From the NCBI GenBank assembly GCA_964606405.1, contig CAZSGH010000010.1, positions 1 to 64,000 on the forward strand: DNA of 64,000 nt. Direction: 5' to 3'. Position numbers and translations under genes: made by a program. The notes beneath the pieces are model-generated. The model was not told the DNA's origin. It searched no databases and saw only the letters and a list, made by a program, of their open reading frames with translations. Positions 32,537 through 42,367 of this stretch are shown in pieces. Source of the stretch: GCA-002282575 sp964606405. GTDB taxonomy: Bacteria > Pseudomonadota > Gammaproteobacteria > Thiomicrospirales > Thiomicrospiraceae. How positions within the stretch are numbered: the first letter of the stretch is position 1; every line of letters begins with the position of its first letter.

Positions 32537-35194
32537 TTATACCGTCCACGGTGCGGGTTTGTCCGCATCGATACCATAACGTGCAATGGCATCTGCCACT
32601 ACTTGAACAGCGACTTCGCCACGATCAGCTAACGCCTTCAAGGTAGCAACCACCACATAGTAACGGTTCACTTCGAAGAATTGACGTAATTTCGCACGCG
32701 TATCAGAACGACCATAACCATCAGTGCCTAACACGACGTAATCACCAGGAATATAAGCACGAACCTGCTCAGCATAAGCGCGCAAATAATCGGTTGCTGC
32801 AATAACGGGACCTTCACTACCTGCTAACTGCTTAGTGATAAACGGCACACGTTTATGATCTAATGGATGCAGGGTATTCCAACGCTCACAATCATCACCA
32901 TCACGCTTCAATAAGTTAAAGCTGGTTGCTGACCAAACGTCCGCTTGAACACCCCAATCTTGCGCTAACAAATCGGCAGCAGCCATGACTTCACGCAAAA
33001 TCGTACCCGACCCCATCAACTGCGCACGAGGACCATCACCTGTCGCTTCTGACAAACGATACAAACCTTGTAGAATGTGATCCTCTGTTCCTGCGATCAT
33101 GGCAGGATGTTCGTAGTTTTCGTTCATGGTGGTAACGTAGTAAAAAATCGCTTCTTTTTCGACCATCATGCGACGCAAACCGTCCTGAATAATCACAGCC
33201 AACTCATGTGCAAAGGTTGGATCATAAGTCATACAGTTAGGTACTTGACCGAACTGAATCAGGTTGTGACCATCTTGATGTTGTAAGCCTTCGCCAGCCA
33301 AGGTTGTCCTACCCGCTGTACCACCCAGTAAGAATCCACGCGCTTGCATGTCTCCAGCCGCCCAGACCAAATCACCAATACGTTGATAACCAAACATCGA
33401 ATAGTAAATATAAAACGGCATCATCGCCATGCTATGGTTAGCATAACTGGTTGCAGCAGCAACCCACGACGACATCGCGCCGGCTTCGTTAATCCCTTCT
33501 TGCAGTACCTGACCATTTTGTGCTTGCTTGTACCACATCACTTGGTCAGAATCGACTGGCTCGTATAGCTGACCCGCTGGATCATAAATACCGACTTGAC
33601 GGAACAAGCCTTCCATACCAAAAGTGCGCGCTTCGTCTGGAATAATGGGGACAACACGCGAACCTAATGCTTTATCACGCAACAAGACTGCCAAAATCCG
33701 CACAAAGGCCATTGTTGTCGACATGGTGCGCTCGCCTGTACCTTGTAACAAGGCATCAAAAGCTGATAACGCAGGAACTTGAATATCCGCTGAACGATCC
33801 AAACGCTGTGGCAAGAAACCACCCAACGCTGCACGACGCTCATGTAAATATTTCATCACAGGCGAATCGTCTTGTGGCTTGTAGAAAGGCACATTGTCTA
33901 AATCAGCGTCCGAAATCGGGATACTGAAACGATCACGGAAATGACGCAAACCATTCACATCTAATTTTTTCTGTTGGTGAGCTGCCATCGCACCTTCACC
34001 ATATTCACCCATACCGTAGCCTTTAACGGTATGCGCTAAAATTACCGTTGGCTGACCGACATGCTCAGTGGCAACTTTGTAAGCAGCATAAATCTTACGC
34101 GGATCATGACCACCACGCGACAACTTAAAGATTTCGTCATCCGACATGTCCTTCACTAAGTCAGCGGTTTCTGGATACTTGCCAAAGAAATGTTCACGCA
34201 CATACGCTGGACCGCGCACCTTGTAAGCCTGATACTCACCATCAACGACTTCCATCATGCGTTGCATCAACTTGCCCGTTTTATCACGCGCAAGTAGACC
34301 ATCCCACTCACTGCCCCAAACGACTTTTAACACGTTCCAGCCAGCACCACGGAAGTTGCCTTCTAATTCTTGGATAATTTTACCGTTACCGCGTACTGGA
34401 CCATCTAGGCGCTGTAGGTTACAGTTCACCACAAAAATCAGATTATCTAACTTTTCACGATGCGCCAAAGCAATCGCGCCCTGAGATTCAGGCTCGTCCA
34501 TCTCGCCATCACCTAAAAATGCCCAAACTTTGCGTCCAGTGGCATCAATTAAGCCACGCGCATGCAAATACTTCATGAAACGCGCTTGGTAAATCGCCAT
34601 TAAAGGACCTAAGCCCATAGACACGGTTGGGAATTGCCAAAAGTCTGGCATCAACCAAGGATGTGGATAAGAAGACAAACCACCACCATCGACTTCTTGA
34701 CGGAACTTGCCTAAATCTTCTTCAGTTAAACGACCTTCCATAAAAGCACGCGAGTACATCCCCGGTGAGGTATGACCTTGGAAGAAAATCATGTCCGCGC
34801 CTGTTGGCGCATCGGGACCTTTGAAGAAGTGGTTAAAACCAACTTCGTATAATGTCGCGCTTGAAGCGAATGAAGCAATATGACCACCTAACTCGGTAGA
34901 CAAACGGTTGGCCTTAACGACCATTGCCATCGCATTCCAACGAATGAGTGAACGCAAACGTCCCTCAACTTCCTGATCACCTGGGTAAACCGCTTGTAAC
35001 TCTGTCGGAATACTGTTGATATAGGGGGTATTGGCACTATAAAGCGTATCAATGCCATACTTACGAGCATGAGCAATCAAACTATTAATCAGATGTTGCG
35101 CTTTATCAGTGCCTTCAAATTCAACCACCGATGCTAAGGCATCCAACCACTCTTGGGTTTCTTGTGGGTCGAGGTCAACGAACGGTTCACTCAT
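32537..35194 (-). CDS. aceE: Pyruvate dehydrogenase E1 component (homodimeric)
   Basis: This is the thiamine-diphosphate enzyme that decarboxylates pyruvate and acetylates E2. The 885 residues match the homodimeric E1 family. The ThDP motif GDGEMDEPES...NLIFVVNCNLQRLDG is present, as are HTVKGYGMG and the TAGRTTLAGEGLQHQDG region. It heads the aceE-aceF-lpd operon, with an AAGGATT site before the ATG. No pdhR-type regulator is adjacent. Confidence 0.97.
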   Translation of the reverse strand: MSEPFVDLDPQETQEWLDALASVVEFEGTDKAQHLINSLIAHARKYGIDTLYSANTPYINSIPTELQAVYPGDQEVEGRLRSLIRWNAMAMVVKANRLSTELGGHIASFASSATLYEVGFNHFFKGPDAPTGADMIFFQGHTSPGMYSRAFMEGRLTEEDLGKFRQEVDGGGLSSYPHPWLMPDFWQFPTVSMGLGPLMAIYQARFMKYLHARGLIDATGRKVWAFLGDGEMDEPESQGAIALAHREKLDNLIFVVNCNLQRLDGPVRGNGKIIQELEGNFRGAGWNVLKVVWGSEWDGLLARDKTGKLMQRMMEVVDGEYQAYKVRGPAYVREHFFGKYPETADLVKDMSDDEIFKLSRGGHDPRKIYAAYKVATEHVGQPTVILAHTVKGYGMGEYGEGAMAAHQQKKLDVNGLRHFRDRFSIPISDADLDNVPFYKPQDDSPVMKYLHERRAALGGFLPQRLDRSADIQVPALSAFDALLQGTGERTMSTTMAFVRILAVLLRDKALGSRVVPIIPDEARTFGMEGLFRQVGIYDPAGQLYEPVDSDQVMWYKQAQNGQVLQEGINEAGAMSSWVAAATSYANHSMAMMPFYIYYSMFGYQRIGDLVWAAGDMQARGFLLGGTAGRTTLAGEGLQHQDGHNLIQFGQVPNCMTYDPTFAHELAVIIQDGLRRMMVEKEAIFYYVTTMNENYEHPAMIAGTEDHILQGLYRLSEATGDGPRAQLMGSGTILREVMAAADLLAQDWGVQADVWSATSFNLLKRDGDDCERWNTLHPLDHKRVPFITKQLAGSEGPVIAATDYLRAYAEQVRAYIPGDYVVLGTDGYGRSDTRAKLRQFFEVNRYYVVVATLKALADRGEVAVQVVADAIARYGIDADKPAPWTV

Positions 35195-35364
35195 TGTTTA
35201 ATCCTTATGTTTTTTTGGATTTTGGGGCATTGCCCCTCATTTTTCCTTGGCAGACGCAGACGGGTAAGTCAGGTCAACATGCGCTATGAGCCAACCTTTT
35301 TATACGGCTACCAACGTAATTTAACCCCAATATCATACCAGACTTCATTCAAAGCTGCTTTATC
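35195..35364 (-). promoter_or_regulatory. aceE leader and convergent spacer with hairpin
   Basis: The 170-nt spacer between aceE and the HAD gene lies in front of aceE. A GGGGC-ATT-GCCCC hairpin at 35224-35236 lies about 30 nt before the aceE start. No confident promoter or regulator site was recognised. Confidence 0.45.
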
Positions 35365-36024
35365 CTAGTCTCGTAAGGATATAATGGGCCAACCTAAATG
35401 CTCGGCATGGGCACGTAAAACATCATCAGCATCAACTGCAACGGGGTGATTAACCCGTTGTAATAGCGGTAAATCATTGAGGGAATCAGAATAAAACCAC
35501 ATTTCAGAAACGGGTGTTTCTTGTTGCGACAACCAATGCTCTAGGCGTTGAATTTTCCCCTCCTGAAAACTAGGGATACCGACCACGTCACCCAGAATAT
35601 GACCAGCAGCATCCCGCTCTGGCTCTGTCGCGATTAATTCATGAATACCCAACCAATAAACGATAGGCTCTGTAATAAAACGATTGGTAGCGGTAATCAC
35701 TAATAACCTATGCCCTTGTAACCGATGACTTTCAATTAATGCTCGGGCTTTAGGCAATTCAATCGGCAATATGGATGTTTGCATGAATTCATGGTGCCAA
35801 GCTGTTAATGTTTCTAACGATTGCCCCACCAAAGGCGCTAAAGCAAAACGCTGATAAGCTAAAATATCTAAGCTTCCCGACTTGTAGTCCTCATAAAAGG
35901 CATCATTCTGACGTGCATAATGTTCACGATCAACAACCCCTTTACGCACCATAAACTGTCCCCATTCATAGTCGCTATCACCACCAATGAGCGTATTGTC
36001 CAAGTCAAAAATTGCTAATTTCAT
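35365..36024 (-). CDS. HAD subfamily IB phosphatase (SerB-like)
   Basis: The 219-residue protein has HAD motifs DLDNTL (residues 6-11), VITAT and a final YSDSLNDLPLL, and an inserted helical cap typical of subclass IB phosphoserine-phosphatase-like enzymes. I choose ATG 36024 (MKLAIFDLDNTL); a frame upstream to 36114 adds unrelated residues. It is divergent from rppH, a conserved arrangement in gammaproteobacteria. The substrate is unknown, and a phosphomonoester is expected. Confidence 0.88.
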   Translation of the reverse strand: MKLAIFDLDNTLIGGDSDYEWGQFMVRKGVVDREHYARQNDAFYEDYKSGSLDILAYQRFALAPLVGQSLETLTAWHHEFMQTSILPIELPKARALIESHRLQGHRLLVITATNRFITEPIVYWLGIHELIATEPERDAAGHILGDVVGIPSFQEGKIQRLEHWLSQQETPVSEMWFYSDSLNDLPLLQRVNHPVAVDADDVLRAHAEHLGWPIISLRD

Positions 36025-36144
36025 CCACTTTCCATCAAAACTTTGTCTTAAAACAACAATCCTAGCCGATGTTTGTACGCATTCAAACGATTTTTTCGCT
36101 AAAATAGGCAACAAATACAGATTATGACAAGGAAAGTAACGTCC

Positions 36145-36642
36145 GTGATTGATGAAAATGGCTATCGACTCAATGTGGGCATTATTTTAGCCAACAAAAA
36201 TGGTCAGCTTTTTCTTGGCCGACGCATTGGTCATGATGATGCTTGGCAATTTCCGCAAGGCGGCATTCGTCCGCATGAAACGCCGCAACAGGCTCTATTT
36301 AGAGAACTCAAAGAAGAAATTGGTCTTGAACCTAGTCATATTCGTGTTTTAGGAAAAACGCAAAACTGGTTACACTACGAACTCCCCAAACGTCTGATTC
36401 GCCAAAACACCTATCCCGTCTGTATCGGACAACGCCAAATCTGGTTTATGCTTGGGTTAACGGGCGAAGAACAATACATCAACTTAAATGCTACTACTGA
36501 ACCAGAATTTGAAGAGTGGCGCTGGGTCAACTACTGGCAACCTGTTCACGAAGTGGTTAGCTTCAAAAAAGAAGTTTATCAAAGCGCACTTCTTGAGTTG
36601 GAACAATGCTTGCTACGTTATTGGAACCCATGTCACGCTTAA
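36145..36642 (+). CDS. rppH: RNA 5'-pyrophosphohydrolase RppH
   Basis: RppH removes pyrophosphate from mRNA 5' ends to trigger RNase E decay. The Nudix box from GGIRPHETPQQALFRELKEE followed by IGL is complete, and the WQFPQGG lead-in and WHYELP-like LHYELPKRLIR match RppH. GTG 36145 gives the family-typical start (IDENGYRLNVGI) with AAGGAAAG 8 nt upstream; ATG 36124 would put that site inside the gene. Length is 165. The TAA is followed immediately by repeat copy 11. Confidence 0.94.
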   Translation: MIDENGYRLNVGIILANKNGQLFLGRRIGHDDAWQFPQGGIRPHETPQQALFRELKEEIGLEPSHIRVLGKTQNWLHYELPKRLIRQNTYPVCIGQRQIWFMLGLTGEEQYINLNATTEPEFEEWRWVNYWQPVHEVVSFKKEVYQSALLELEQCLLRYWNPCHA

Positions 36643-36784
36643 GGAATATCCAAAAACCTCACTTCGCTCGTTTTTAGACTTTCCAAGTTTTTTTGCAGAA
36701 GGAGGGGGTTTAATCTATGGGTTACATGCTCTTTTCGCTCCCCCTTCCTTCAGACACCCAACCCGTCAGATTTGTAGATATCCC
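36643..36784 (-). repeat. Dispersed structured intergenic element, copy 11
   Basis: The minus-oriented copy starts at the rppH stop with GGAATATCCAAAAACC, then a TCGCTCGTTTTTAGAC arm, TTTCCAAGTTT, GCAGAAGGAGGGGG, a GTTACATG centre and CCCCCTTCCTTCAGAC. It ends near TAGATATCCC, making GGATATC-like terminal inverted repeats. Confidence 0.87.
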
Positions 36785-36865
36785 TTAAGTTTATTTATCG
36801 TGGTGCCGATAAACCCTTAAATGCCATTTATTATGGTTGTTAAATCGTTAAGAGCGCAGCTTAAT

Positions 36866-37420
36866 ATGTTGATCCGATTATTACTTATTTTTATTGCCCT
36901 CAGTATGGCAAGTTATCCAATATGGGCGGCAACAGCATCAGATTATAGTCTGTTGGGGCTGAAACTTGTCAGTGCCAACAAGGATGACATTCGTCAGAGT
37001 TTGTTTAGCTGGGACGGCTTTGATCAAGCCAAAAGCACCCTGTACAGAAAACAATTTAATCGTTTTTATCCTAAAAATATTTTACGAGAAACCTATCGAC
37101 TCGACTTTCGTTATGAGCAGGATGGGCGTTTTGCCAGTATGCAAATTCTTTATCGACCATTTTCACCGGAATATGCTAACCAAAAACAAGGCATAGATAT
37201 CTCTGATATTGTAGCGCAGCTAACGCCTATAATCGGCTCTCCTAATGCACGCTTTAGACGTACGGCATCGGGTTTGCCTTCTTACAATGCCTACCAATGG
37301 GAAGATGATAAAGTCAGTATTTTGCTTGACCGAGAAGGACAACAAGCAGGTCGTCCGCCAGTGCTTAATGTACGCATGAAAAATGGAAATATTGCGAGCA
37401 ACTACAGTCCACATCCCTAA
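36866..37420 (+). CDS. Exported protein of unknown function
   Basis: I do not recognise the family. From ATG 36866 the product has a signal peptide (MLIRLLLIFIALSMASYPIWA) and about 163 mature residues with LRETYRLDFRYEQDGRF, QILYRPF and a Trp/Asp-rich end (YQWEDDKVSILLDREG). The pattern suggests a small beta-rich periplasmic domain. ATG 36821 would add 15 residues before the signal core and is less likely. It is placed alone between repeat copy 11 and the MATE gene, which is on the opposite strand. Confidence 0.65.
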   Translation: MLIRLLLIFIALSMASYPIWAATASDYSLLGLKLVSANKDDIRQSLFSWDGFDQAKSTLYRKQFNRFYPKNILRETYRLDFRYEQDGRFASMQILYRPFSPEYANQKQGIDISDIVAQLTPIIGSPNARFRRTASGLPSYNAYQWEDDKVSILLDREGQQAGRPPVLNVRMKNGNIASNYSPHP

Positions 37421-37471
37421 CATAACCCTAAGGCATCTCTAATAGCTCAATATTTCACCATCCTACCTTAT

Positions 37472-37519
37472 GCGGGAATCCATGAGATCAAAAGAGTAGA
37501 TTCCCGCTTTTGCGAGAAT
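37472..37519. repeat. REP-like palindromic repeat
   Basis: Arms GCGGGAATC (37472-37480) and GATTCCCGC (37499-37507) form an outer inverted repeat, and ATTCCCGC with GCGAGAAT (37500-37519) can form a second hairpin. It belongs to the same family as the palindrome at 52262-52287. It lies between convergent genes. Confidence 0.75.
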
Positions 37520-37541
37520 GACGCCCTATTTCATTAGCAGC

Positions 37542-38888
37542 CTATATCGATTTAAAAAACCGGTAACGAATACGCCACACCAATCCGACAGCAGCAACCG
37601 TTAGTCCAATCACAAAACTCAACCAAAATCCATCGACTCCTAGCCAAACACCTTTTGTCGAGAACGCTCCATAGCATAAATAATAGCCTGCAGGTAACCC
37701 GATTAACCAATAAGCGACGAAAGTAATCCCCATCACCGATGCCGTGTCGCCAATCCCACGTAATGCTCCAGCCGAAGTAACCTGAATGGCATCTGAGATT
37801 TGATACAACGCAGCCAAAAGAAACAAACCTGTAGCAATGGCAGCAACCTGCGTATCATTAGTATACAAATCGACAACATACTGCGCCAACAATACCGTAA
37901 TTAAAGCGACAAAAACGCCTAATGCGATAGACAGCGTAAAAGCCGTTTTAATCGTTTCACGCAGTCGTTCGTAATCACCTGCACCATGCAAATAACCAAC
38001 ACGAACCGTTAATGCCATCGCTAAGGATAAAGGCAACATAAAAATTAACGCGGTATAACTAATTGCAATTTGATGTGCGGCTAAAACATCTGTACCCAAT
38101 GGCGTGATTAAGAAAGCAATAAAGGTAAATAAACCTACTTCAAATAAAATAGCGGCAGCAATAGGCACGCCGACACGTAGTAACGACCATAAAACAGCCC
38201 AATCTGGCGCTAACCAACGCCATGCCTGCCGATAACCAGCATAATCTTGATGATGAAAATAAAACCACCAAGCACCCAATGCCATAAATAAATAAGAGAT
38301 ACTGGTTGCGACACCACACCCTACACCACCCATTTCAGGAATCGGACCAAATCCATAAACAAAAATATAATTAAGCGGAATATTCAGTATAAACGCCGCA
38401 ATTGACAGCTTCATCATTACCTGAGTTAAGCCATGCCCTTCATGGAAAAAGCGCACCACTTGAAATAACAACGCAGGTATTAAGCCGTATGCCATTGCTA
38501 TCAAATAGCCACTGGTAATATGAGCAACAACAGGTTCCAGTGAAAAAATAGTTAACCAATAGGATGATGATACTAATAATGACCCCGCTAAAACAGCCAA
38601 TCCCCCTGCTAACCATAGTCCTTGCATTAAGCCAACACGCGCACGCTGCGGATCCTCTGCGCCTCGGGTTTGTGCAATATAGGGAGTTAGCGCCAATAAC
38701 ACGCCACTCATAAACAAAAATACAGGCAGCCACACAGCAGCACCTAAAGCAATAGCAGCTAAATCAAGCTTACTATAACCACCAGCCATCATCGTATCGA
38801 CAACACCCATGCCGGTTTGTGCTAACTGACCAATCACTAATGGCAAAGCCATTACCAATAAAATCTTTGCCTCCGCTTTATTCATCAT
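37542..38888 (-). CDS. MATE family efflux transporter
   Basis: The protein is about 448 residues with twelve predicted helices in two MATE halves (ALPLVIGQLAQTGMGVVDTMMAG in the first, VGVPIAAAILFEVGLFTFIAFLI in the second). The acidic VDTMMAG motif is typical of NorM-type cation-coupled exporters. ATG 38888 or 38885 overlaps the stop of the upstream small membrane gene by 8-11 nt, implying coupling. The substrates cannot be told from sequence. Confidence 0.93.
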   Translation of the reverse strand: MMNKAEAKILLVMALPLVIGQLAQTGMGVVDTMMAGGYSKLDLAAIALGAAVWLPVFLFMSGVLLALTPYIAQTRGAEDPQRARVGLMQGLWLAGGLAVLAGSLLVSSSYWLTIFSLEPVVAHITSGYLIAMAYGLIPALLFQVVRFFHEGHGLTQVMMKLSIAAFILNIPLNYIFVYGFGPIPEMGGVGCGVATSISYLFMALGAWWFYFHHQDYAGYRQAWRWLAPDWAVLWSLLRVGVPIAAAILFEVGLFTFIAFLITPLGTDVLAAHQIAISYTALIFMLPLSLAMALTVRVGYLHGAGDYERLRETIKTAFTLSIALGVFVALITVLLAQYVVDLYTNDTQVAAIATGLFLLAALYQISDAIQVTSAGALRGIGDTASVMGITFVAYWLIGLPAGYYLCYGAFSTKGVWLGVDGFWLSFVIGLTVAAVGLVWRIRYRFFKSI

Positions 38889-39165
38889 CGTGTTTAACAA
38901 CCAACTTTCCCATTAAGCATAATAGCGCACGAATTAAGCCTTTCCATATAATAGAAAAAACTAAGCCCATCGCAATAATAATGGGAACACCCAATAGCAA
39001 ATCAATCAAAGCAATACTGCCATCATCAAAATGAGCTGCAAACTCTTTTCCGATAAAAACATAACCTAACCATAAGCAAAAAACCAGCCATCCGCCTAGC
39101 TTTTCAAGCGATAACCAAACCCCATTCGCTTGGCCAAATCGCCATAAAAAATATGAATACGGCAT
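38878..39165 (-). CDS. Small membrane protein of unknown function
   Basis: The 95-residue protein has about two to three hydrophobic segments (LGGWLVFCLWLGYVFIG, IDLLLGVPIIIAMGLVF, IIWKGLIRALLCLMG). I do not recognise the family. An AAGGG site precedes ATG 39165. Its end overlaps the MATE start, so the two are probably co-translated and may function together. Confidence 0.7.
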   Translation of the reverse strand: MPYSYFLWRFGQANGVWLSLEKLGGWLVFCLWLGYVFIGKEFAAHFDDGSIALIDLLLGVPIIIAMGLVFSIIWKGLIRALLCLMGKLVVKHDDE

Positions 39166-39271
39166 ATAAAACCCTTTTTATTTTTAAGATGTTCCCCATT
39201 TTTATTCAAAAACGATTAGAGTTAAAATCTAATGTGATTATTTAAATAAAAAACTTCAAGGAACCTTCATT

Positions 39272-39646
39272 ATGTCTGTCAGAATTGATAAAAAACTAAA
39301 CAAACTTTCCGAAAAATTGGCGCAACTACAACAAGAAATGCAAGCATTAGAAGCACAAAAGAATGCCAAACTAAATACTGAATCTGAAGAAATTCAAGCC
39401 ATCGTTAAAAACATTCAATCTCTAGCACAAAAGAGCAACGAAAGTTTTACCACAGTTGCATCATTAGTGCAAAAAGCCTGCCGTTCTGATAAAACAGCAT
39501 CAGTCAAAAAGCAATCAACACTCGCGCCAAAATATCGCGACCCAATGGAGTATAACAACACTTGGACAGGTCGCGGTATTGCGCCGCTGTGGCTACAACG
39601 TTATGTATCCAACGGTAGAAGTAAAGATGAATTCTTAATCCAATAA
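39272..39646 (+). CDS. H-NS family nucleoid-associated protein
   Basis: The 124-residue protein has an N-terminal coiled coil (about 5-60) for oligomerisation and a C-terminal AT-rich-DNA-binding domain (KYRDPMEYNNTWTGRGIAPLWLQ). The TWTGRG core corresponds to the minor-groove-binding loop of H-NS proteins, here of the Xanthomonas/Bordetella-like type. An AAGGAA site precedes ATG 39272. An ATTAGA/TCTAAT inverted repeat at 39215-39233 lies just upstream. It probably silences AT-rich acquired DNA. Confidence 0.9.
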   Translation: MSVRIDKKLNKLSEKLAQLQQEMQALEAQKNAKLNTESEEIQAIVKNIQSLAQKSNESFTTVASLVQKACRSDKTASVKKQSTLAPKYRDPMEYNNTWTGRGIAPLWLQRYVSNGRSKDEFLIQ

Positions 39647-39671
39647 AACGAACACTACTTTATTCAGTACG

Positions 39672-40787
39672 TTATCTTGGGCGAGCCATGAACCACTCGG
39701 ATTCTGGTCGCCCTTCGATACATGGCACGCGCTTTGTCACACCACAGAGAAGCTCATAAGCAATAGTTCCAGCTTGCAGCGCCAATTGCTCTACAGGCAA
39801 ACCAACACCCCACAAAACCACAGGGTCATCGACCTGAACATCTCCTAAGTCAGAAATATCGATCGTGATCATATCCATTGATACTCGCCCGACTAAAGGC
39901 GCTAAGCTACCATTAACTAACACTTGCGTTCCCGAAGGCGCATGACGCGGATAACCATCGCCATAACCCACGGCAACAATCGCAATACGCGTATCCGTTG
40001 GTACGCACCAGCGACCGCCATAACCAATACACTCACCTGCCAATACTGTTTTAACCGCAATCACTCGACTCACCAATGTCATGACAGGACACAAGCCCAA
40101 ATCATCAGCAGACAATGTGCAAGGACTGACACCATAAAGCATAACTCCTGGGCGAACCCAATCTCCATGTGCCTGAGTAAAATGGACAATCGCAGCAGAA
40201 TTAGCCATACTTGTTGGCAGCAGTGCTGGTAAGGATTGCCTAACTGCATTAAAACGAGATAGCTGTAATTCAGTTAATGTCGAATTAACTTCATCGGCAG
40301 CAGCGAAATGGGTCATTAATCCAACCGAAGCAATTCGATCAGATAATGCATGTAATCGCTGCCATACTGCATCAACTTCATCGGGAGAGAAACCTAATCG
40401 GTGCATACCCGTATCAATTTTAAGCCAAATAACAATCGGTTGAGATAATTGAGCTGCCTCTAGCATTTCGAGCTGCTGCCACGAATGTAGCACCACACCT
40501 AGACGCTCTTGAGCAACAAGCAAAAACTCTTCGTACGTAAACACGCCTTCTAATAGAACAATGGGATGATCTATAGCTGCTCGGCGCAACTCAAGGGCTT
40601 CATCAATTGAGGCAACGGCAAAAGCGTCAGCCTCACTTAACGCCTTAGCAATTCGCTCCACGCCATGACCATAGCCATTGGCTTTAACAACAGCCATTAC
40701 TTTTGACTGACCTGCCATAGCACGAACTCGTTGCAAATTATGGCGCGCTGCATCAGCATCAATATAAGCACGAATCGGTCGAGACAT
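39672..40787 (-). CDS. alr: Alanine racemase
   Basis: Alr is the PLP enzyme that makes D-alanine for peptidoglycan. PLP Lys35 sits in VMAVVKANGYGHG, the catalytic Tyr275 in VGYGDGYPR, and MLYGVSP is present. The 371-residue length is normal. It starts 3 nt after dnaB, the conserved dnaB-alr pair. Confidence 0.97.
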   Translation of the reverse strand: MSRPIRAYIDADAARHNLQRVRAMAGQSKVMAVVKANGYGHGVERIAKALSEADAFAVASIDEALELRRAAIDHPIVLLEGVFTYEEFLLVAQERLGVVLHSWQQLEMLEAAQLSQPIVIWLKIDTGMHRLGFSPDEVDAVWQRLHALSDRIASVGLMTHFAAADEVNSTLTELQLSRFNAVRQSLPALLPTSMANSAAIVHFTQAHGDWVRPGVMLYGVSPCTLSADDLGLCPVMTLVSRVIAVKTVLAGECIGYGGRWCVPTDTRIAIVAVGYGDGYPRHAPSGTQVLVNGSLAPLVGRVSMDMITIDISDLGDVQVDDPVVLWGVGLPVEQLALQAGTIAYELLCGVTKRVPCIEGRPESEWFMARPR

Positions 40788-40790
40788 GAC

Positions 40791-42182
40791 TTATTCGTCC
40801 ACCCAACCACTGCCCTGAGTAAAGTTCTCAAAGCGCGTAAACTCACCCATAAAGGTCAGCAGAATTTTACCAATCGGACCATTACGCTGCTTACCAATAA
40901 TCACTTCGGCGACACCCTTTTGATCTGTATCTGGATGATAAACCTCATCTCGATAAATAAACAAAATAATATCAGCATCTTGCTCAATCGCACCCGACTC
41001 TCGCAAGTCTGACATTTTAGGACGCTTATCAGGGCGCTGTTCTAGGCTACGATTCAACTGCGACAAGGCAATCACGGGAACCTCTAACTCTTTCGCCAAT
41101 GCTTTTAATGATCGTGAAATTTCCGAGATTTCCTCAGTACGATTACTATTGGGCGTATTACCGCGCATCAACTGCAAGTAGTCGATAACAATCGCCGAAA
41201 TGTTATGCTCACGCTTTAAGCGACGTGCTCTTGCGCGCAATTCTAACGATGACAAGGCAGCCGTTTCATCGACATAAATAGGGGCATCACTCAGTTTATT
41301 AATTGCCCCCGTTAACCCCGTCCAGTCCTGAGCATCAAGCTGACCTGTACGCAACTTTTGTGCAGACACTCGCCCTACAGACGAAATCATACGCATCATC
41401 AGTTGCTCGCCTGGCATCTCTAAACTGAATACAGCGACAGCTTGCTTGCCACGCACGGCAATATTTTCCGCCACATTCATCGCAAATGTCGTTTTACCCA
41501 TCGATGGACGACCCGCCACAATAATTAAATCGCCTTTTTGCAGCCCCGCTGTTTTCTCATCAAAATCTTTATAAAAAGTCTGAATGCCTGTCACTTGATT
41601 GGGGTTTTCGTAAAGATCACTGATTTTTTCAACGCAGACTTTTAATAAATCTTTACTGCTGGCATAACTTTTTTTACCCGACTGTCCCAACTGTGCAACA
41701 TCGAAAACCAGCTTTTCCGCAGCATCAATCACTTCTAAAGCAGACTTACCTTCGGGTAAAAAGGCCATATTGACCGCTTCTGTTCCAGCCGTAATCAATT
41801 TACGTAATAACGCTTTTTCGCGCACAATCTCTGCATAGACACGAATATTGGCCGCGCTGGGCGTCGAAAACTCGAGCGATGCTAAGTAACTAATGCCACC
41901 AACTTCATCGAGTAAATCATGACTTTTTAACACATCGGCAAGCGTAACTAAGTCAAACGAAATCGATTTTTGCGCTAACAGCGAGATATTGCGCCAAATT
42001 AACTGATGCGCATGTCTAAAAAAATGCTCTTCCGTCAAAAGTTCAGCAACATGATCCCAACTAGAATTATCCAGCAACAAACCACCCAAAACGGACTGTT
42101 CTGCTTCTAGCGAATGGGGAGGAACTTTTAACTGATCGCCTAATTGGGTTAACGGCGTATCGGAAGGTAAGACTTTAGCCAT
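40791..42182 (-). CDS. dnaB: Replicative DNA helicase DnaB
   Basis: DnaB is the hexameric replication-fork helicase. The N-terminal collar domain begins PHSLEAEQSVLGGLLLD. The RecA-like domain has Walker A GRPSMGKTT (224-232), the FSLEMP motif and DYLQLM. At 463 residues there is no intein. It is separated from rplI by repeat copy 12 and the rplI terminator. Confidence 0.98.
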   Translation of the reverse strand: MAKVLPSDTPLTQLGDQLKVPPHSLEAEQSVLGGLLLDNSSWDHVAELLTEEHFFRHAHQLIWRNISLLAQKSISFDLVTLADVLKSHDLLDEVGGISYLASLEFSTPSAANIRVYAEIVREKALLRKLITAGTEAVNMAFLPEGKSALEVIDAAEKLVFDVAQLGQSGKKSYASSKDLLKVCVEKISDLYENPNQVTGIQTFYKDFDEKTAGLQKGDLIIVAGRPSMGKTTFAMNVAENIAVRGKQAVAVFSLEMPGEQLMMRMISSVGRVSAQKLRTGQLDAQDWTGLTGAINKLSDAPIYVDETAALSSLELRARARRLKREHNISAIVIDYLQLMRGNTPNSNRTEEISEISRSLKALAKELEVPVIALSQLNRSLEQRPDKRPKMSDLRESGAIEQDADIILFIYRDEVYHPDTDQKGVAEVIIGKQRNGPIGKILLTFMGEFTRFENFTQGSGWVDE

Positions 42183-42202
42183 GAATGCTCACTCAAAATA
42201 AT

Positions 42203-42346
42203 GGGAAACCTCTAAAAAAATCGCTTCGCTTGTTTTTAGACTTTCCAAGTTTGTTTTTTGCTGGAGAAAGGGATTAAATCAATTGTTACAAGTAAACTTC
42301 AACACTCCCTTCCTCCAGACTTCCAACCCGTTAGGCTTTAAAGGCT
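42203..42346 (-). repeat. Dispersed structured intergenic element, copy 12
   Basis: The minus-oriented copy is GGGAAACCTCTAAAAAAA, TCGCTTCGCTTG, TTTTTAGACTTTCC, a GCTGGAGAAAGGG arm, a TTGTTAC centre and CCCTTCCTCCAGAC. The hairpin end faces the dnaB start, not a stop codon, unlike most copies. Confidence 0.87.
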
Positions 42347-42367
42347 CACAATCGTATTATTATAACG

